A stretch of 64,000 bases of DNA, from NCBI RefSeq assembly GCF_003731765.1, contig NZ_MOAL01000004.1:620001-684000 (forward strand), in the 5' to 3' direction. Both the position numbers and the translations under genes were made by a program. Shown one piece after another: positions 50,383 through 59,308 of this stretch (position 1 is the stretch's first letter; the number at the start of each line of letters is the position of its first letter). The stretch comes from Pseudomonas chlororaphis. Lineage in GTDB: Bacteria > Pseudomonadota > Gammaproteobacteria > Pseudomonadales > Pseudomonadaceae. The notes below the pieces were generated by a model that saw only the letters and a list, made by a program, of their open reading frames with translations, was not told where the DNA came from and did no database searches.

Positions 50383-51843
50383 TCAGGCTGTACCGATCCC
50401 CAGGCACATGTACTTCTGCTCGATGTAATCATCGATACCGTACTTCGAACCTTCGCGTCCCAGACCCGACTGCTTGATGCCGCCAAACGGCGCCACTTCG
50501 GTCGAGATCAATCCTTCGTTGACACCCACCATCCCATACTCCAGCGCCTCGCTCACGCGCCATGCACGCCCCAGGTCGCGGGTGTAGAGGTAGGACGCCA
50601 GCCCGAACTCGGTGTCGTTGGCCATTGCAATCGCCTCGGCCTCGGTCTCGAAGCGGAATACCGGCGCCAACGGGCCGAAGGTTTCGTCACGCGCGACCAG
50701 CATCTGCGCGGTCACTTCACCGAGCACGGTCGGCTGGAAAAAGTTGCCGCCCAGCGCGTGAGTTTCTCCGCCGGCCAGCAGGGTGGCACCTTTGCTCAAG
50801 GCGTCGCTGATATGTTCCTCGATCTTGGCCACCGCTTTGGCATTGATCAGCGGTCCTTGTTGCGCGTTATCCACGTCAGCGGCGCCGACCTTGAGTTGAT
50901 TGACCGCAGCCACCAGGCGTCGGGTGAATTCATCGTAGACACTGTTCTGTACCAGAATTCGATTGGTGCAGACGCAGGTTTGCCCGCTGTTGCGGAACTT
51001 CGAACCCATGGCGCCTTCGACCGCTGCATCGAGGTCGGCATCGTCAAACACGATGAAAGGCGCATTGCCGCCGAGCTCCAGGCTGACCTTCTTGATGGTC
51101 TCGGCGCATTGCGCCATCAGGGTTTTGCCTATGCCGGTAGAACCAGTGAACGAAACTTTCTGAACAGCAGGATTGTCCGTCAATTCTGCGCCGATTTCAC
51201 GGGCACGGTTGCCAGTGACGATATTGAGTACACCGGCGGGGATGCCCGCACGTGCGCCCAGTTCAGCCAAGGCCAGTGCCGACAGCGGGGTTTCCGACGC
51301 AGGCTTGACCACGACCGTGCAACCTGCGGCCAATGCCGGACCGACCTTGCGGGTAATCATCGCATTGGGGAAATTCCACGGCGTAATGGCGGCCACTACG
51401 CCGATGGCTTGCTTGATCACCACCAGGCGGCGGCCCTGCTTGTCATGCGGGATCACGTCACCGTAGATGCGCTTGGCTTCTTCGGCGAACCATTCGATAA
51501 AACTCGCACCGTAGGCAATTTCGCCACGGCTCTCGGCCAATGGCTTGCCTTGCTCCAGGCTGAGCAAGCGGGCGAGGTCCTCCTGGTTGACCATGATCAA
51601 GTCAAACCATTTGCGCAGGATGGTGCTGCGCTCCTTGGCGGTCTTACCGCGCCAGGCGGGCAGGGCAGCCTGGGCTGCGGCGATGGCGCGTGCGGTCTCG
51701 GCCTGGCCGAGGGAACTGACTTCGGCAATGATTTCGCCATTCGCCGGGTTGGTCACCGGGAAACGATTGCCGTCATCGGCCTCGATCCATTGGCCATTGA
51801 TGTAAGCCTGTTCGCGCAGCAGTTTCAGATCATTGAGTTTCAT
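50383..51843 (-). CDS. gabD: NAD(P)-dependent succinate-semialdehyde dehydrogenase
   Basis: A 486-residue aldehyde dehydrogenase of the GabD type: 'ANGEIIAEVSSLG', 'VAAITPWNFPNAMITRKVGPALAAGCTVVVKPASETPLSALALAELG', catalytic Glu in 'VSLELGGNAPFIVFDDADLD' and Cys in 'NSGQTCVCTNR'. HpaI produces succinic semialdehyde, which this enzyme oxidises to succinate, closing the pathway into the TCA cycle. It lies 17 bases after hpaI and is the last gene of the operon, although gabD often sits elsewhere in Pseudomonas. Confidence 0.92.
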   Translation of the reverse strand: MKLNDLKLLREQAYINGQWIEADDGNRFPVTNPANGEIIAEVSSLGQAETARAIAAAQAALPAWRGKTAKERSTILRKWFDLIMVNQEDLARLLSLEQGKPLAESRGEIAYGASFIEWFAEEAKRIYGDVIPHDKQGRRLVVIKQAIGVVAAITPWNFPNAMITRKVGPALAAGCTVVVKPASETPLSALALAELGARAGIPAGVLNIVTGNRAREIGAELTDNPAVQKVSFTGSTGIGKTLMAQCAETIKKVSLELGGNAPFIVFDDADLDAAVEGAMGSKFRNSGQTCVCTNRILVQNSVYDEFTRRLVAAVNQLKVGAADVDNAQQGPLINAKAVAKIEEHISDALSKGATLLAGGETHALGGNFFQPTVLGEVTAQMLVARDETFGPLAPVFRFETEAEAIAMANDTEFGLASYLYTRDLGRAWRVSEALEYGMVGVNEGLISTEVAPFGGIKQSGLGREGSKYGIDDYIEQKYMCLGIGTA

Positions 51844-51860
51844 CGGACTTCTCGAAAAAA

Positions 51861-52661
51861 TCAGTACACGCCGCCGGAGCTGGTGGGCGCAGGCGTATCT
51901 TTGAAGGTCGCGGCGAGGGTTTGCAGGCCGCGCATTAACACCGTGGTGTCAACGCCAACGGCAACGAACGCCGCGCCCAATTCGATGTAGCGCCTGGCCA
52001 GTTTCTGGTCCGCGCTGAGAATGCCGGCTGCTTTGCCGGCTTTCTGAATGCGTGCGATCGCATCCTCGATAGCCGCCTGCACGTCGGGATGTCCCGGGTT
52101 GCCGCGGTGGCCCATCGAGGCACTCAAATCCGCCGGGCCGATAAAGACCCCGTCAACGCCGTCGACCGCCGCGATGGCATCCAGATTGGCCAGGCCTTGG
52201 CTGTTTTCGATCTGCACCAGCAGGCACATTTGCTCATCGGCTTTGTCGAGGTAGCCGGGAATGCTGTTCCAGCGCGATGCACGCGCCAGCGCACTGCCGA
52301 CACCGCGAACGCCGTGGGGTGGATAGTGGATGGCTCTCACCAGTTCCCGCGCCTGGTCTGCGCTTTCGACCATCGGCACCAACAACGTCTGCACACCGAT
52401 ATCGAGCACCTGTTTGATCAGCGCCGTGTCGCCAATGACCGGGCGAATGACCGGATGGCTCGGGTAGGGCGCCACGGCCTGGAGCTGACCGAGCATCCCG
52501 CGCAGATCGTTGGGCGCATGTTCGCCGTCGATCAGCAGCCAGTCGAAGCCGGCATTGGCGGCCAGTTCGGCGCAGTAGGGGGCGGCCAGACCCAGCCATA
52601 GGCCGATCTGTGCTTCACCGCTTTTCAGGCGCAGCTTGAAGGTGTTGACAGGCATATCCAT
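51861..52661 (-). CDS. hpaI: 4-hydroxy-2-oxo-heptane-1,7-dioate aldolase
   Basis: A 266-residue class II, metal-dependent aldolase of the HpcH/HpaI family: '[37 protein letters not shown]', the metal region '[37 protein letters not shown]'. It splits 4-hydroxy-2-oxo-heptanedioate to pyruvate and succinic semialdehyde. GGAGG precedes ATG 52661; a second ATG is two codons in. Between hpaH and gabD. Confidence 0.94.
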   Translation of the reverse strand: MDMPVNTFKLRLKSGEAQIGLWLGLAAPYCAELAANAGFDWLLIDGEHAPNDLRGMLGQLQAVAPYPSHPVIRPVIGDTALIKQVLDIGVQTLLVPMVESADQARELVRAIHYPPHGVRGVGSALARASRWNSIPGYLDKADEQMCLLVQIENSQGLANLDAIAAVDGVDGVFIGPADLSASMGHRGNPGHPDVQAAIEDAIARIQKAGKAAGILSADQKLARRYIELGAAFVAVGVDTTVLMRGLQTLAATFKDTPAPTSSGGVY

Positions 52662-52676
52662 GGGGAAAACCTCCGA

Positions 52677-53480
52677 TCAAACGAATCGACAGGCGATGGA
52701 GCCGAGCATGTCGTAATCGACATGGAAGGTATCGCCAGGGTTTGCCGCCACAGGGCGGGTGAAAGAACCGCCGAGGATGATTTGCCCTGGCAGCAGGCCG
52801 ACGTCATAGGCCGCCAGTTTGTTGGCGAGCCAGGCCACGCCCTTCGCCGGGTGATTGAGCACAGCTGCGGAGACGCCGGATTCTTCGATGACACCGTTGC
52901 GGTAGAGCACGGCGGGCACCTTGCGCAAATCGATTTCCGTCGGGCGTACGGCACGGCCACCCATGACCACGCCGGCGTTGGCGGCATTGTCGGAAATGGT
53001 GTCGAACACCTTGCGCGTGGCATTGCTGTGCGGGTCGACCTGCTGGATGCGCGCATCGATGATTTCCAGCGCCGGGATCACCCATTCGGTGGCGTCCAGC
53101 ACGTCAAAAATCGTCACGTTCGGGCCTTTCAAAGGCTTGCCCAGGATGAACGCGAGCTCGACTTCAACCCGTGGCACGATGAAACGTTTGAACGGAATGT
53201 CGGTGCCTTCGTCGAAAAACATGTCATCCAGCAGCGCGCCGAAATCCGGCTCGGTGATGTTCGACGACACTTGCATGGCCCGGGAGGTCAAGCCTATTTT
53301 ATGCCCGACCAACTTGCGGCCGTCCTTGATTTTCTGTTCCACCCAGGCGCGTTGAATGGCATACGCGTCTTCGATGGTGATCTCTGGATGGTCGAGGGAA
53401 AACTGACGCACTTGCTCGCGTGAGCGCTCGGCGTGGTCGAGGCGGGCGGCGGCTTGCTGAATGAGTTGTTGATCAAGCAT
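52677..53480 (-). CDS. hpaH: 2-oxo-hept-3-ene-1,7-dioate hydratase
   Basis: A 267-residue protein of the fumarylacetoacetate hydrolase-related hydratase family: '[42 protein letters not shown]', '[14 protein letters not shown]', '[15 protein letters not shown]' with metal-ligand acids. It adds water to the dienol before HpaI cleaves it. AAGAGA lies before ATG 53480; 15 bases to hpaI and 12 from hpaX. Confidence 0.94.
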   Translation of the reverse strand: MLDQQLIQQAAARLDHAERSREQVRQFSLDHPEITIEDAYAIQRAWVEQKIKDGRKLVGHKIGLTSRAMQVSSNITEPDFGALLDDMFFDEGTDIPFKRFIVPRVEVELAFILGKPLKGPNVTIFDVLDATEWVIPALEIIDARIQQVDPHSNATRKVFDTISDNAANAGVVMGGRAVRPTEIDLRKVPAVLYRNGVIEESGVSAAVLNHPAKGVAWLANKLAAYDVGLLPGQIILGGSFTRPVAANPGDTFHVDYDMLGSIACRFV

Positions 53481-53492
53481 GACAATGATCTC

Positions 53493-54797
53493 TTACTGAG
53501 GGTTGACGATGGAGGACTGGGTGCGCAGCACCAGAAAACCGCCGAGCGCGATGAGCAGCGCAAGCAGGTACAGGGCCAGGCTGGCACTCTGGGTTGTGTC
53601 GCGCATCCAGCCGATCAGATAGGGTGCGAAGAACGCGGCGATGCTGCCAAAGGAGCTGATCAGGGCAATCCCGGCAGCCTGGGTGCGGTTGGACAGGAAC
53701 GCGGGAGGCAGTTGCCAGAACATTGGCAGCGCTGCGCAGGCGCCCATTCCGGCGAGGATCAGACCGCCCAAAACCATTGTCGGATTGGTGGGTATGAGCC
53801 CGGCAATGGCGATGCCGGCAGCCGCCATCAGCAGTGGCACACAGAGGTGCCAGCGGCGTTCACGGTGGCGATCGGACGAGCGTCCGCAGCCGATCATGAA
53901 AAAGCAACCCCCCAGGTACGGAATGGCGCTGAGCAGACCGACTTTGCCGTCACTGCCGATACCCGCACTGTGGATCAGCGTCGGCATCCAGAACGCCAGG
54001 GTATTGACCGCCAGCATCACCGCGAAATACACCGCTACCAGCAACCAGACCTGTGGGTTCTTGAGGATCGCGGCGAACGAGGTGATCGATTTTCGCTGTT
54101 CTTCATTGTTCAACTGTTCGCGCAACTGTTGCTTCTGCTGCGGTGCCAGCCAACTGACCGTTTCGAAGCTGTCCGGAAGACACTTGAGCACCACCAGCCC
54201 GAGCAGGATCACGGGCACGCCTTCGATCACGAACATCCACTGCCAACCGCGCAGGCTCGCCACATCATGGAAGCTTTCGAGGATGCCGCCGGACAATGGG
54301 CCGCCAATCACGCCTGCCATCGGTACCGCAATGGCAAACAATGCGGTGATTTGCGCCCGACGATCAGCCGGGTACCAGCGATTCAGAAACACCAGGATGC
54401 CCGGAAAGAACCCGGCCTCGGCGACACCCAGCAGAAAGCGCAAAACGTAGAACCCGGTCGCGCTGTCGATCAGGAACATGCTGGCCGACAGCGCACCCCA
54501 CACCACCATCAGCGTTGCAATCCAGCGTCGCGGTCCGACGCGATCCAGCGCCATGTTGCTCGGCACTCCAAACAGCGCGTAGGCGATGAAGAACAACCCG
54601 GCGCCGAAGCCATAAACCGTGTCGCTGAAATTCAAGTCGGCGCTCATCTGCATCTTGGCGAAGCCGATGTTGATCCGGTCGAGGTGTGCGAAGAGGTAGC
54701 AGATCAACAGCAACGGCATCAGCCGCCACGTGATAGTGCTGTGGGTTCGGTCGCGTGCGACGGCGTCGAGGGTGTCGGCGGTAGTGGCTGTGCTCAT
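53493..54797 (-). CDS. hpaX: 4-hydroxyphenylacetate permease (MFS)
   Basis: A 434-residue MFS transporter matching HpaX, with 'HLDRINIGFAKMQMSADLNFSDTVYGFGAGLFFIAYALFGVPSN' and 'GWQWMFVIEGVPVILLGLVVLKCLPD'. It imports 4-hydroxyphenylacetate with a cation. It is a paralog of the carrier at 40546-41847, with most helices aligning closely. It lies in the hpa operon between hpaF and hpaH. Confidence 0.9.
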   Translation of the reverse strand: MSTATTADTLDAVARDRTHSTITWRLMPLLLICYLFAHLDRINIGFAKMQMSADLNFSDTVYGFGAGLFFIAYALFGVPSNMALDRVGPRRWIATLMVVWGALSASMFLIDSATGFYVLRFLLGVAEAGFFPGILVFLNRWYPADRRAQITALFAIAVPMAGVIGGPLSGGILESFHDVASLRGWQWMFVIEGVPVILLGLVVLKCLPDSFETVSWLAPQQKQQLREQLNNEEQRKSITSFAAILKNPQVWLLVAVYFAVMLAVNTLAFWMPTLIHSAGIGSDGKVGLLSAIPYLGGCFFMIGCGRSSDRHRERRWHLCVPLLMAAAGIAIAGLIPTNPTMVLGGLILAGMGACAALPMFWQLPPAFLSNRTQAAGIALISSFGSIAAFFAPYLIGWMRDTTQSASLALYLLALLIALGGFLVLRTQSSIVNPQ

Positions 54798-54848
54798 GGT
54801 TTTATACTTTTTGTCTGAGAGGCCGATGAAAAAAACGGACAGGGCGCC

Positions 54849-55241
54849 TTAACTGGCCTGTGCCTTGAGGAAGGCGTGCACGTTGTTTTCCTTGAAGTTG
54901 AGTTGATCGTGCAGCTCGATCATTTCGAACGACAAGGCCAGCAGGCGCTGGGCCTGGAGGTCGGCGAAATGCCGGGTAATCACTTCGAAGAGTTGTTCGG
55001 CGACTTTCTGACGAGTCGCCAGATCACGGCCATGGCCAACCTTCAAGGTCATGTGGACGAAGGCGTAGTCATGCTTGCCGTCGGCCATGCGCCAAGTGTC
55101 CAGGCGTACGCCTCGGCTGCGGATACCGCCGAGGGGAAACACGCCGCTGTCGCCCAGCGTTTGGTGGACTTTTTCGAACAGGCCAGGCAAGTCGGCTTGC
55201 TGTTCAATGTTGTCGGTGTATTCAGCAATGAAGTGAGGCAT
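54849..55241 (-). CDS. hpaF: 5-carboxymethyl-2-hydroxymuconate delta-isomerase
   Basis: A 130-residue tautomerase-superfamily enzyme starting M-P-H-F-I-A-E-Y; the N-terminal Pro after Met removal is the catalytic base. 'GGIRSRGVRLDTWRMADGKHDYAFVHMTLKVGHGRD' is characteristic. It isomerises 5-carboxymethyl-2-hydroxymuconate to 5-oxopent-3-ene-1,2,5-tricarboxylate. AAGGAG precedes ATG 55241. Confidence 0.94.
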   Translation of the reverse strand: MPHFIAEYTDNIEQQADLPGLFEKVHQTLGDSGVFPLGGIRSRGVRLDTWRMADGKHDYAFVHMTLKVGHGRDLATRQKVAEQLFEVITRHFADLQAQRLLALSFEMIELHDQLNFKENNVHAFLKAQAS

Positions 55242-55285
55242 GGACAGCTCCTTCAGGCCGCGCGGGAGAGCCGTGCGGCCGTATG

Positions 55286-56143
55286 TCAAACAGGGAAAAT
55301 AGCGTTGATCTGACCGGTACCCGAGCTACCGAAAGGCTGCGTGATGATTTCCGCGGGTTTGTCGTAATCGGGTCCGCCGAGCAGACCGAGGAGCATGGCG
55401 GTGTCATGCATTTTGCCTTCGCCGAAACAGTGCTCGGCGTAGTCCGGGAGCATGGCGCAGAATTCTTTCCAGCGGCCCTGACGCCAGAGTTCCACCACAT
55501 GCAGGTCGACCTGTTTGTCGAATTCGCGCGTCCAGTTATGGATATTGGCTTCGGCATTGCGGTCATCGGAGAAACGGTGTGAAAGAGAACCGGAGGCCAG
55601 CACCAATACTTTGCGATCACTTTTCTCGATAGCCCGGCGTACAGCGGCACCGAAGGTGAAGCTGTCTTGCAGACGATGCCACGCGCACCAGGCGGCAATC
55701 GAAACGACTTTCAATTTCTGATCCTCCGGTACGCCCATGTGCATATAGCGCATTGGCACCAGCGTGCCGTATTCCAGCTCAAGGCTCGGGATGTTGTGGG
55801 CCAGGGTGCGCACGTCGGCGGCGTTGGCCTCGGCGGCGATCAGTTCGCCCAGCTCTGGACAGCCCGGGTACTCGTACTCCATGTCTTTGATGAAGTGCGG
55901 CAACTCATTGCTGGTGTAAATACCTTTGAAGTGCTCGCCACTGTTGACGTGATAGGCGCTGTTGACCAGCCAGTGAACGTCAAATACCACGGCGGTATCG
56001 GCGCCCAGCTCGCGGGCCCGACGACTGATCTCCTTATGGCCGGCAATCGCCGCTTCACGGCAGCCATGGTGCTTGCCAGGGAGTTCCGACAGATACATCG
56101 AGGGAACGTGGCAGATTTTTGCAGCCAGGACGACTTCGCCCAT
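55286..56143 (-). CDS. hpaD: 3,4-dihydroxyphenylacetate 2,3-dioxygenase (class III extradiol)
   Basis: A 285-residue LigB-type extradiol dioxygenase: 'AKICHVPSMYLSELPGKHHGCREAAIAGH' with the first iron ligands, 'VVFDVHWLVNSAYHVN', 'HNIPSLELEYGTLVPMRYM'. It is the ring-opening step, cleaving homoprotocatechuate to 5-carboxymethyl-2-hydroxymuconate semialdehyde with Fe(II) and O2. AGGAGA lies before ATG 56143; the longer upstream frame was rejected. Confidence 0.93.
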   Translation of the reverse strand: MGEVVLAAKICHVPSMYLSELPGKHHGCREAAIAGHKEISRRARELGADTAVVFDVHWLVNSAYHVNSGEHFKGIYTSNELPHFIKDMEYEYPGCPELGELIAAEANAADVRTLAHNIPSLELEYGTLVPMRYMHMGVPEDQKLKVVSIAAWCAWHRLQDSFTFGAAVRRAIEKSDRKVLVLASGSLSHRFSDDRNAEANIHNWTREFDKQVDLHVVELWRQGRWKEFCAMLPDYAEHCFGEGKMHDTAMLLGLLGGPDYDKPAEIITQPFGSSGTGQINAIFPV

Positions 56144-56245
56144 GATGATTCTCCTGAAATTGTTGTTATGCGTTTCAATCGCTAAGTGAAACCCGCGACA
56201 GGCCGATGCGCGCCCCGTCGCAGGTTTCGACAATCGATAGCGTGG

Positions 56246-57706
56246 TTACAAACCCCAGCGTGGGATGTGATGGCTGCCCATCGAGATACACACGTTCTTG
56301 ATCTCGGCGAACACTTCGAAGCTGTACTGGCCGCCTTCACGGCCGGTGCCGGAGCCCTTCACGCCGCCGAACGGTTGGCGCAGGTCGCGCACGTTCTGGC
56401 TGTTGATGAACACCATGCCCGCTTCGATGCCATAGGCCAGACGATGCGCCTTGCCGATGTCCTGGGTCCAGATGTAAGACGCCAGGCCGTATTCGGTATC
56501 GTTAGCCAGTTGCAAGGCTTCGGCTTCGTCCTTGAACGGAATCAGGCACACCACCGGGCCGAAGATCTCTTCCTGGGCGATACGCATGGAGTTGTTCACG
56601 TCAGCGAACACCGTGGGCTGGATGAACTGGCCCTTGCTCAGATGCGCCGCCAGGTTGGCCGGGCGCTCGAGGCCACCGGCGAGGAGAGTGGCGCCTTCTT
56701 CGAGACCGATCCTGATGTAGCCGGTGACCTTGTCGTAATGGGCCTGAGTGATCATCGAGCCGACCTGGGTCTTCGGGTCCTGCGGGTCGCCGACGATCAA
56801 GCGCTTGGCGCGCGCGGCAAACTCGGCGACGAACTGCGGGTACACGCTTTCCTGGATAAAGATCCGGCTGCCGGCGGTGCAGCGCTCACCGTTCAACGAG
56901 AAGATGGTGAACAACGCAGCGTCGAGGGCGCGTTCCAGGTCGGCATCTTCGAAGATCAGCACCGGCGACTTGCCGCCCAGTTCCATGGAGTACTTCTTCA
57001 GCCCGGCGGTCTGCATGATTTTCTTGCCGGTGGCGGTGCCGCCGGTGAAGGAAATCGCGCGGACATCGGGGTGACGCACCAAGGCATCGCCAGCGGTGGC
57101 GCCGTAACCCTGGATGACATTGAGCACGCCTTTTGGAATCCCGGCCTCCACCGCCAGGCGCCCCAGTTCGTTGGCGGTCAGCGGCGACAGCTCGGACATT
57201 TTCAGCACCGCGGTATTGCCCAGAGCCAGGCACGGCGCTGTCTTCCAGGTGGCGGTCATGAACGGCACATTCCACGGCGACACCAGCGCGCAGACACCCA
57301 CCGGCTGATACAGGGTGTAGTTGAGCATCTGGTCATCGACCGGGTAGCTGTGGCCGTCCATGCGCGTGCAGACTTCGGCGAAAAAATCGAAGTTGTGCGA
57401 GGCGCGGGGAATCAACACGTTTTTGGTCTGGTGAATCGGCAGGCCGGTGTCGAGGGTTTCCAGTTCGGCCAGGTGCGGCACGTTCTGTTCGATCAGTTCA
57501 CCCAGCTTGCGCATCAAGCGCGCCCGTTCCTTGGCCGGGGTGCCGGCCCATTTCGGGAAGGCTTCCTTGGCCGCCGCCACGGCTTGCGCGACTTCCTCGG
57601 CGCCGCCGCTGGCGACTTCACCGATGGCTTCGCCGGTGGCCGGGTTGTAGTTGACGAACACGTCTTTGCTTTCGACCTCACGGCCGTTGATCCAATGTTT
57701 GATCAT
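56246..57706 (-). CDS. hpaE: 5-carboxymethyl-2-hydroxymuconate semialdehyde dehydrogenase
   Basis: A 486-residue aldehyde dehydrogenase starting 'MIKHWINGREVESKDVFVNYNPATGEAIGEVASG', as HpaE does. Catalytic Glu is in 'YSMELGGKSPVLIFEDADLE' and Cys in 'NGERCTAGSRIFIQ'. It oxidises the ring-cleavage semialdehyde to the triacid for HpaF. The start is 5 bases after hpaG2's stop and a TTG three codons upstream is the alternative. 102 bases separate it from hpaD. Confidence 0.94.
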   Translation of the reverse strand: MIKHWINGREVESKDVFVNYNPATGEAIGEVASGGAEEVAQAVAAAKEAFPKWAGTPAKERARLMRKLGELIEQNVPHLAELETLDTGLPIHQTKNVLIPRASHNFDFFAEVCTRMDGHSYPVDDQMLNYTLYQPVGVCALVSPWNVPFMTATWKTAPCLALGNTAVLKMSELSPLTANELGRLAVEAGIPKGVLNVIQGYGATAGDALVRHPDVRAISFTGGTATGKKIMQTAGLKKYSMELGGKSPVLIFEDADLERALDAALFTIFSLNGERCTAGSRIFIQESVYPQFVAEFAARAKRLIVGDPQDPKTQVGSMITQAHYDKVTGYIRIGLEEGATLLAGGLERPANLAAHLSKGQFIQPTVFADVNNSMRIAQEEIFGPVVCLIPFKDEAEALQLANDTEYGLASYIWTQDIGKAHRLAYGIEAGMVFINSQNVRDLRQPFGGVKGSGTGREGGQYSFEVFAEIKNVCISMGSHHIPRWGL

Positions 57707-57711
57707 GCTGC

Positions 57712-58482
57712 TCAAGCCTCTTTACGGGCGCTGAAGAACGCCGCTTCGCTGACAATTCGGTTAACCAGGCGGCCTACGCCTTCGACTTCCACAATCACTT
57801 CATCGCCCGGCACGACATCCGCCAGGCCTTCGGGCGTGCCGGTGGCGATCATGTCGCCGGGTTGCAGGGTCATGAAGCTGGACAGGTATTCGATCAGGTA
57901 GGGAATGTCGAAAATCATGTCCCTGGTGCTGCCTTCCTGGCGCAACTCGCCGTTGATCCAGGTGCGCAGTTTCAGGTTGCTCGGGTCCGGCACATCGGCC
58001 ACATCGACGATCCATGGGCCGACGGGCGTGGTGGCGTCGCGGTTTTTCACGCGCAGGTTGGGCCGGTAGTAGTTTTCCAGGTAGTCGCGAATGGCGTAGT
58101 CGTTGCACACCGTGTAGCCCGCCAGGTAATCCAGGGCGTCTTCGCGCTTGACGTTGCGCGCCGGCTTGCCGATGACGGCCACCAGCTCGCACTCGTAGTG
58201 CATGTAGGCGACGTTATCCGGGCGCCAGGTCACCTGGTTGTGGCCGGTGTAGGTGCCCACGGACTTGATGAAGGCCAGGGGTTCGGTCGGCGGCTTGAAC
58301 GCCAGTTCAGCGGCGTGGTCGGCATAGTTCAGGCCCAGGGCGAACATGCTGCCGGTGGCCGGTGGCAGCCATTGCACCTGGTCTTCGGCCAGCAGGCGGC
58401 CGTCGGCCAGGCGCACGGCGTTTTCAGCTTCGACCTGTACCGAATGGACTTCACCTTCAAAGCGAATACGGGCGTGTTTCAT
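57712..58482 (-). CDS. hpaG2: HpaG2, OPET decarboxylase/HHDD isomerase subunit (C-terminal half type)
   Basis: A 256-residue fumarylacetoacetate-hydrolase-family protein matching the C-terminal half of E. coli HpaG: 'FALGLNYADHAAELAFKPPTEPLAFIK', metal acids in 'HYECELVAVIGKPARNV', 'GYTVCNDYAIRDYLENYYRPNLRVK', and 'SSFMTLQPGDMIATGTPEGLADV'. With HpaG1 it decarboxylates 5-oxopent-3-ene-1,2,5-tricarboxylate and isomerises the product. GAGGAG precedes ATG 58482, which overlaps the stop of hpaG1 as ATGA. Confidence 0.94.
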   Translation of the reverse strand: MKHARIRFEGEVHSVQVEAENAVRLADGRLLAEDQVQWLPPATGSMFALGLNYADHAAELAFKPPTEPLAFIKSVGTYTGHNQVTWRPDNVAYMHYECELVAVIGKPARNVKREDALDYLAGYTVCNDYAIRDYLENYYRPNLRVKNRDATTPVGPWIVDVADVPDPSNLKLRTWINGELRQEGSTRDMIFDIPYLIEYLSSFMTLQPGDMIATGTPEGLADVVPGDEVIVEVEGVGRLVNRIVSEAAFFSARKEA

Positions 58483-59147
58483 GGGAGCTCCTCTGCCTTG
58501 ATGTGGTTGACCAGGCGGCCGAGGCCACTGATCTCGACCTCCACGGTGTCGCCTGGCTGCACATCCACCCGGCCTTCGGGCGTGCCGGTGATCAGCACAT
58601 CGCCCGCGTGCAGGGTCATGAATTCGCTGATCTCGGCGATCAGCAATGGAATATTGCGCACGAAGTTGGCCGTGGTGTTGTGTTGGCGAACCTCGCCGTT
58701 GACGTACAGCGTGATCGCGAGATTGTGCGGGTTCGACACCTGTGCGGTGGGTATCAGCTCGGGCCCGATGGCGCAGAACCCATCGCGGCATTTGGCTTTG
58801 ACGGCGGGGCGGTAGTAGCTGTCTTCCGGCAGGCTGAACTCATTGACGAGGGTGTAGCCGGCCACGTAGTCGAGGGCTTCGGCCGCGCTGACGCGACTGG
58901 CGCTCTTGCCCATCACCACCCCCAATGCCGGCCCAGGCTGCAGGCGCTCGCCCTGGCCGGGATGCACCACCTCGGCGCCGTGCTGGTTGCGGGTGTTGGG
59001 CGTCTTGATGAACAGCACCGGCTTGACCGGCGGTTTCTGGTACGGCGGCTGTTCGAATTCGGCGAGGCGCTGCTTGAGCAACCCCTGGTAGTTCAGCGCG
59101 ACACCGAAAAGGGTGCCGGTCGCGATGTCATGCAAGGCACGGCTCAT
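58479..59147 (-). CDS. hpaG1: HpaG1, OPET decarboxylase/HHDD isomerase subunit (N-terminal half type)
   Basis: A 222-residue protein matching the N-terminal half of E. coli HpaG: 'LFGVALNYQGLLKQRLAEFEQPPYQKPPVKPVLFIKTPNT', 'GYTLVNEFSLPEDSYYRPAVKAKCRDGF', 'GDVLITGTPEGRVDV'. In enteric bacteria the two halves are fused in one gene; here they are split and overlap by 4 bases. It is the first gene of the meta-cleavage operon, behind two HpaR-type sites. AGGAGA precedes ATG 59147. Confidence 0.93.
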   Translation of the reverse strand: MSRALHDIATGTLFGVALNYQGLLKQRLAEFEQPPYQKPPVKPVLFIKTPNTRNQHGAEVVHPGQGERLQPGPALGVVMGKSASRVSAAEALDYVAGYTLVNEFSLPEDSYYRPAVKAKCRDGFCAIGPELIPTAQVSNPHNLAITLYVNGEVRQHNTTANFVRNIPLLIAEISEFMTLHAGDVLITGTPEGRVDVQPGDTVEVEISGLGRLVNHIKAEELP

Positions 59148-59183
59148 GGGTTCTCCTGGCAGGGCCATGGCGGCCTTGCATTT

Positions 59184-59199
59184 AGTTAATGTGTTAACA
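59184..59199. promoter_or_regulatory. HpaR-type operator 1 at the hpaG1/hpaA promoter
   Basis: AGTTAATGTGTTAACA, arms TTAA and TTAAC in the HpaR-type spacing, 37 bases upstream of the hpaG1 start. Confidence 0.6.
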
Positions 59200-59204
59200 G
59201 TTAT

Positions 59205-59220
59205 AATTAATATGTTAACT
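59205..59220. promoter_or_regulatory. HpaR-type operator 2 at the hpaG1/hpaA promoter
   Basis: AATTAATATGTTAACT, a second site 21 bases (two helical turns) from the first. Two in-phase sites between the divergent hpaG1 and hpaA genes suit cooperative repression of the meta operon. Confidence 0.6.
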
Positions 59221-59308
59221 ATCGTCAAGGGTGTAGACTGTCCACGGGGTGCTTGCAGGGTGAGCACCGCTGCATCAGGGCAATCACAATAAAAACGAGT
59301 AGCGTGCG

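Noticed and set aside
50380..51990. Open frame of over 500 codons on the plus strand opposite gabD
   Set aside because: It is antisense to a complete GabD with all catalytic motifs; long antisense frames are common in GC-rich DNA and its translation has no domain and unusual His/Arg/Gly-rich content.
53433..54818. Open frame of about 460 codons opposite hpaX
   Set aside because: Antisense to a complete MFS gene; the translation is rich in Gln/His/Arg with no membrane helices or domain.
56186..57901. Open frame of about 570 codons on the plus strand opposite hpaE
   Set aside because: Shadow of hpaE in a GC-rich region; no motif and no ribosome site, while hpaE is complete.
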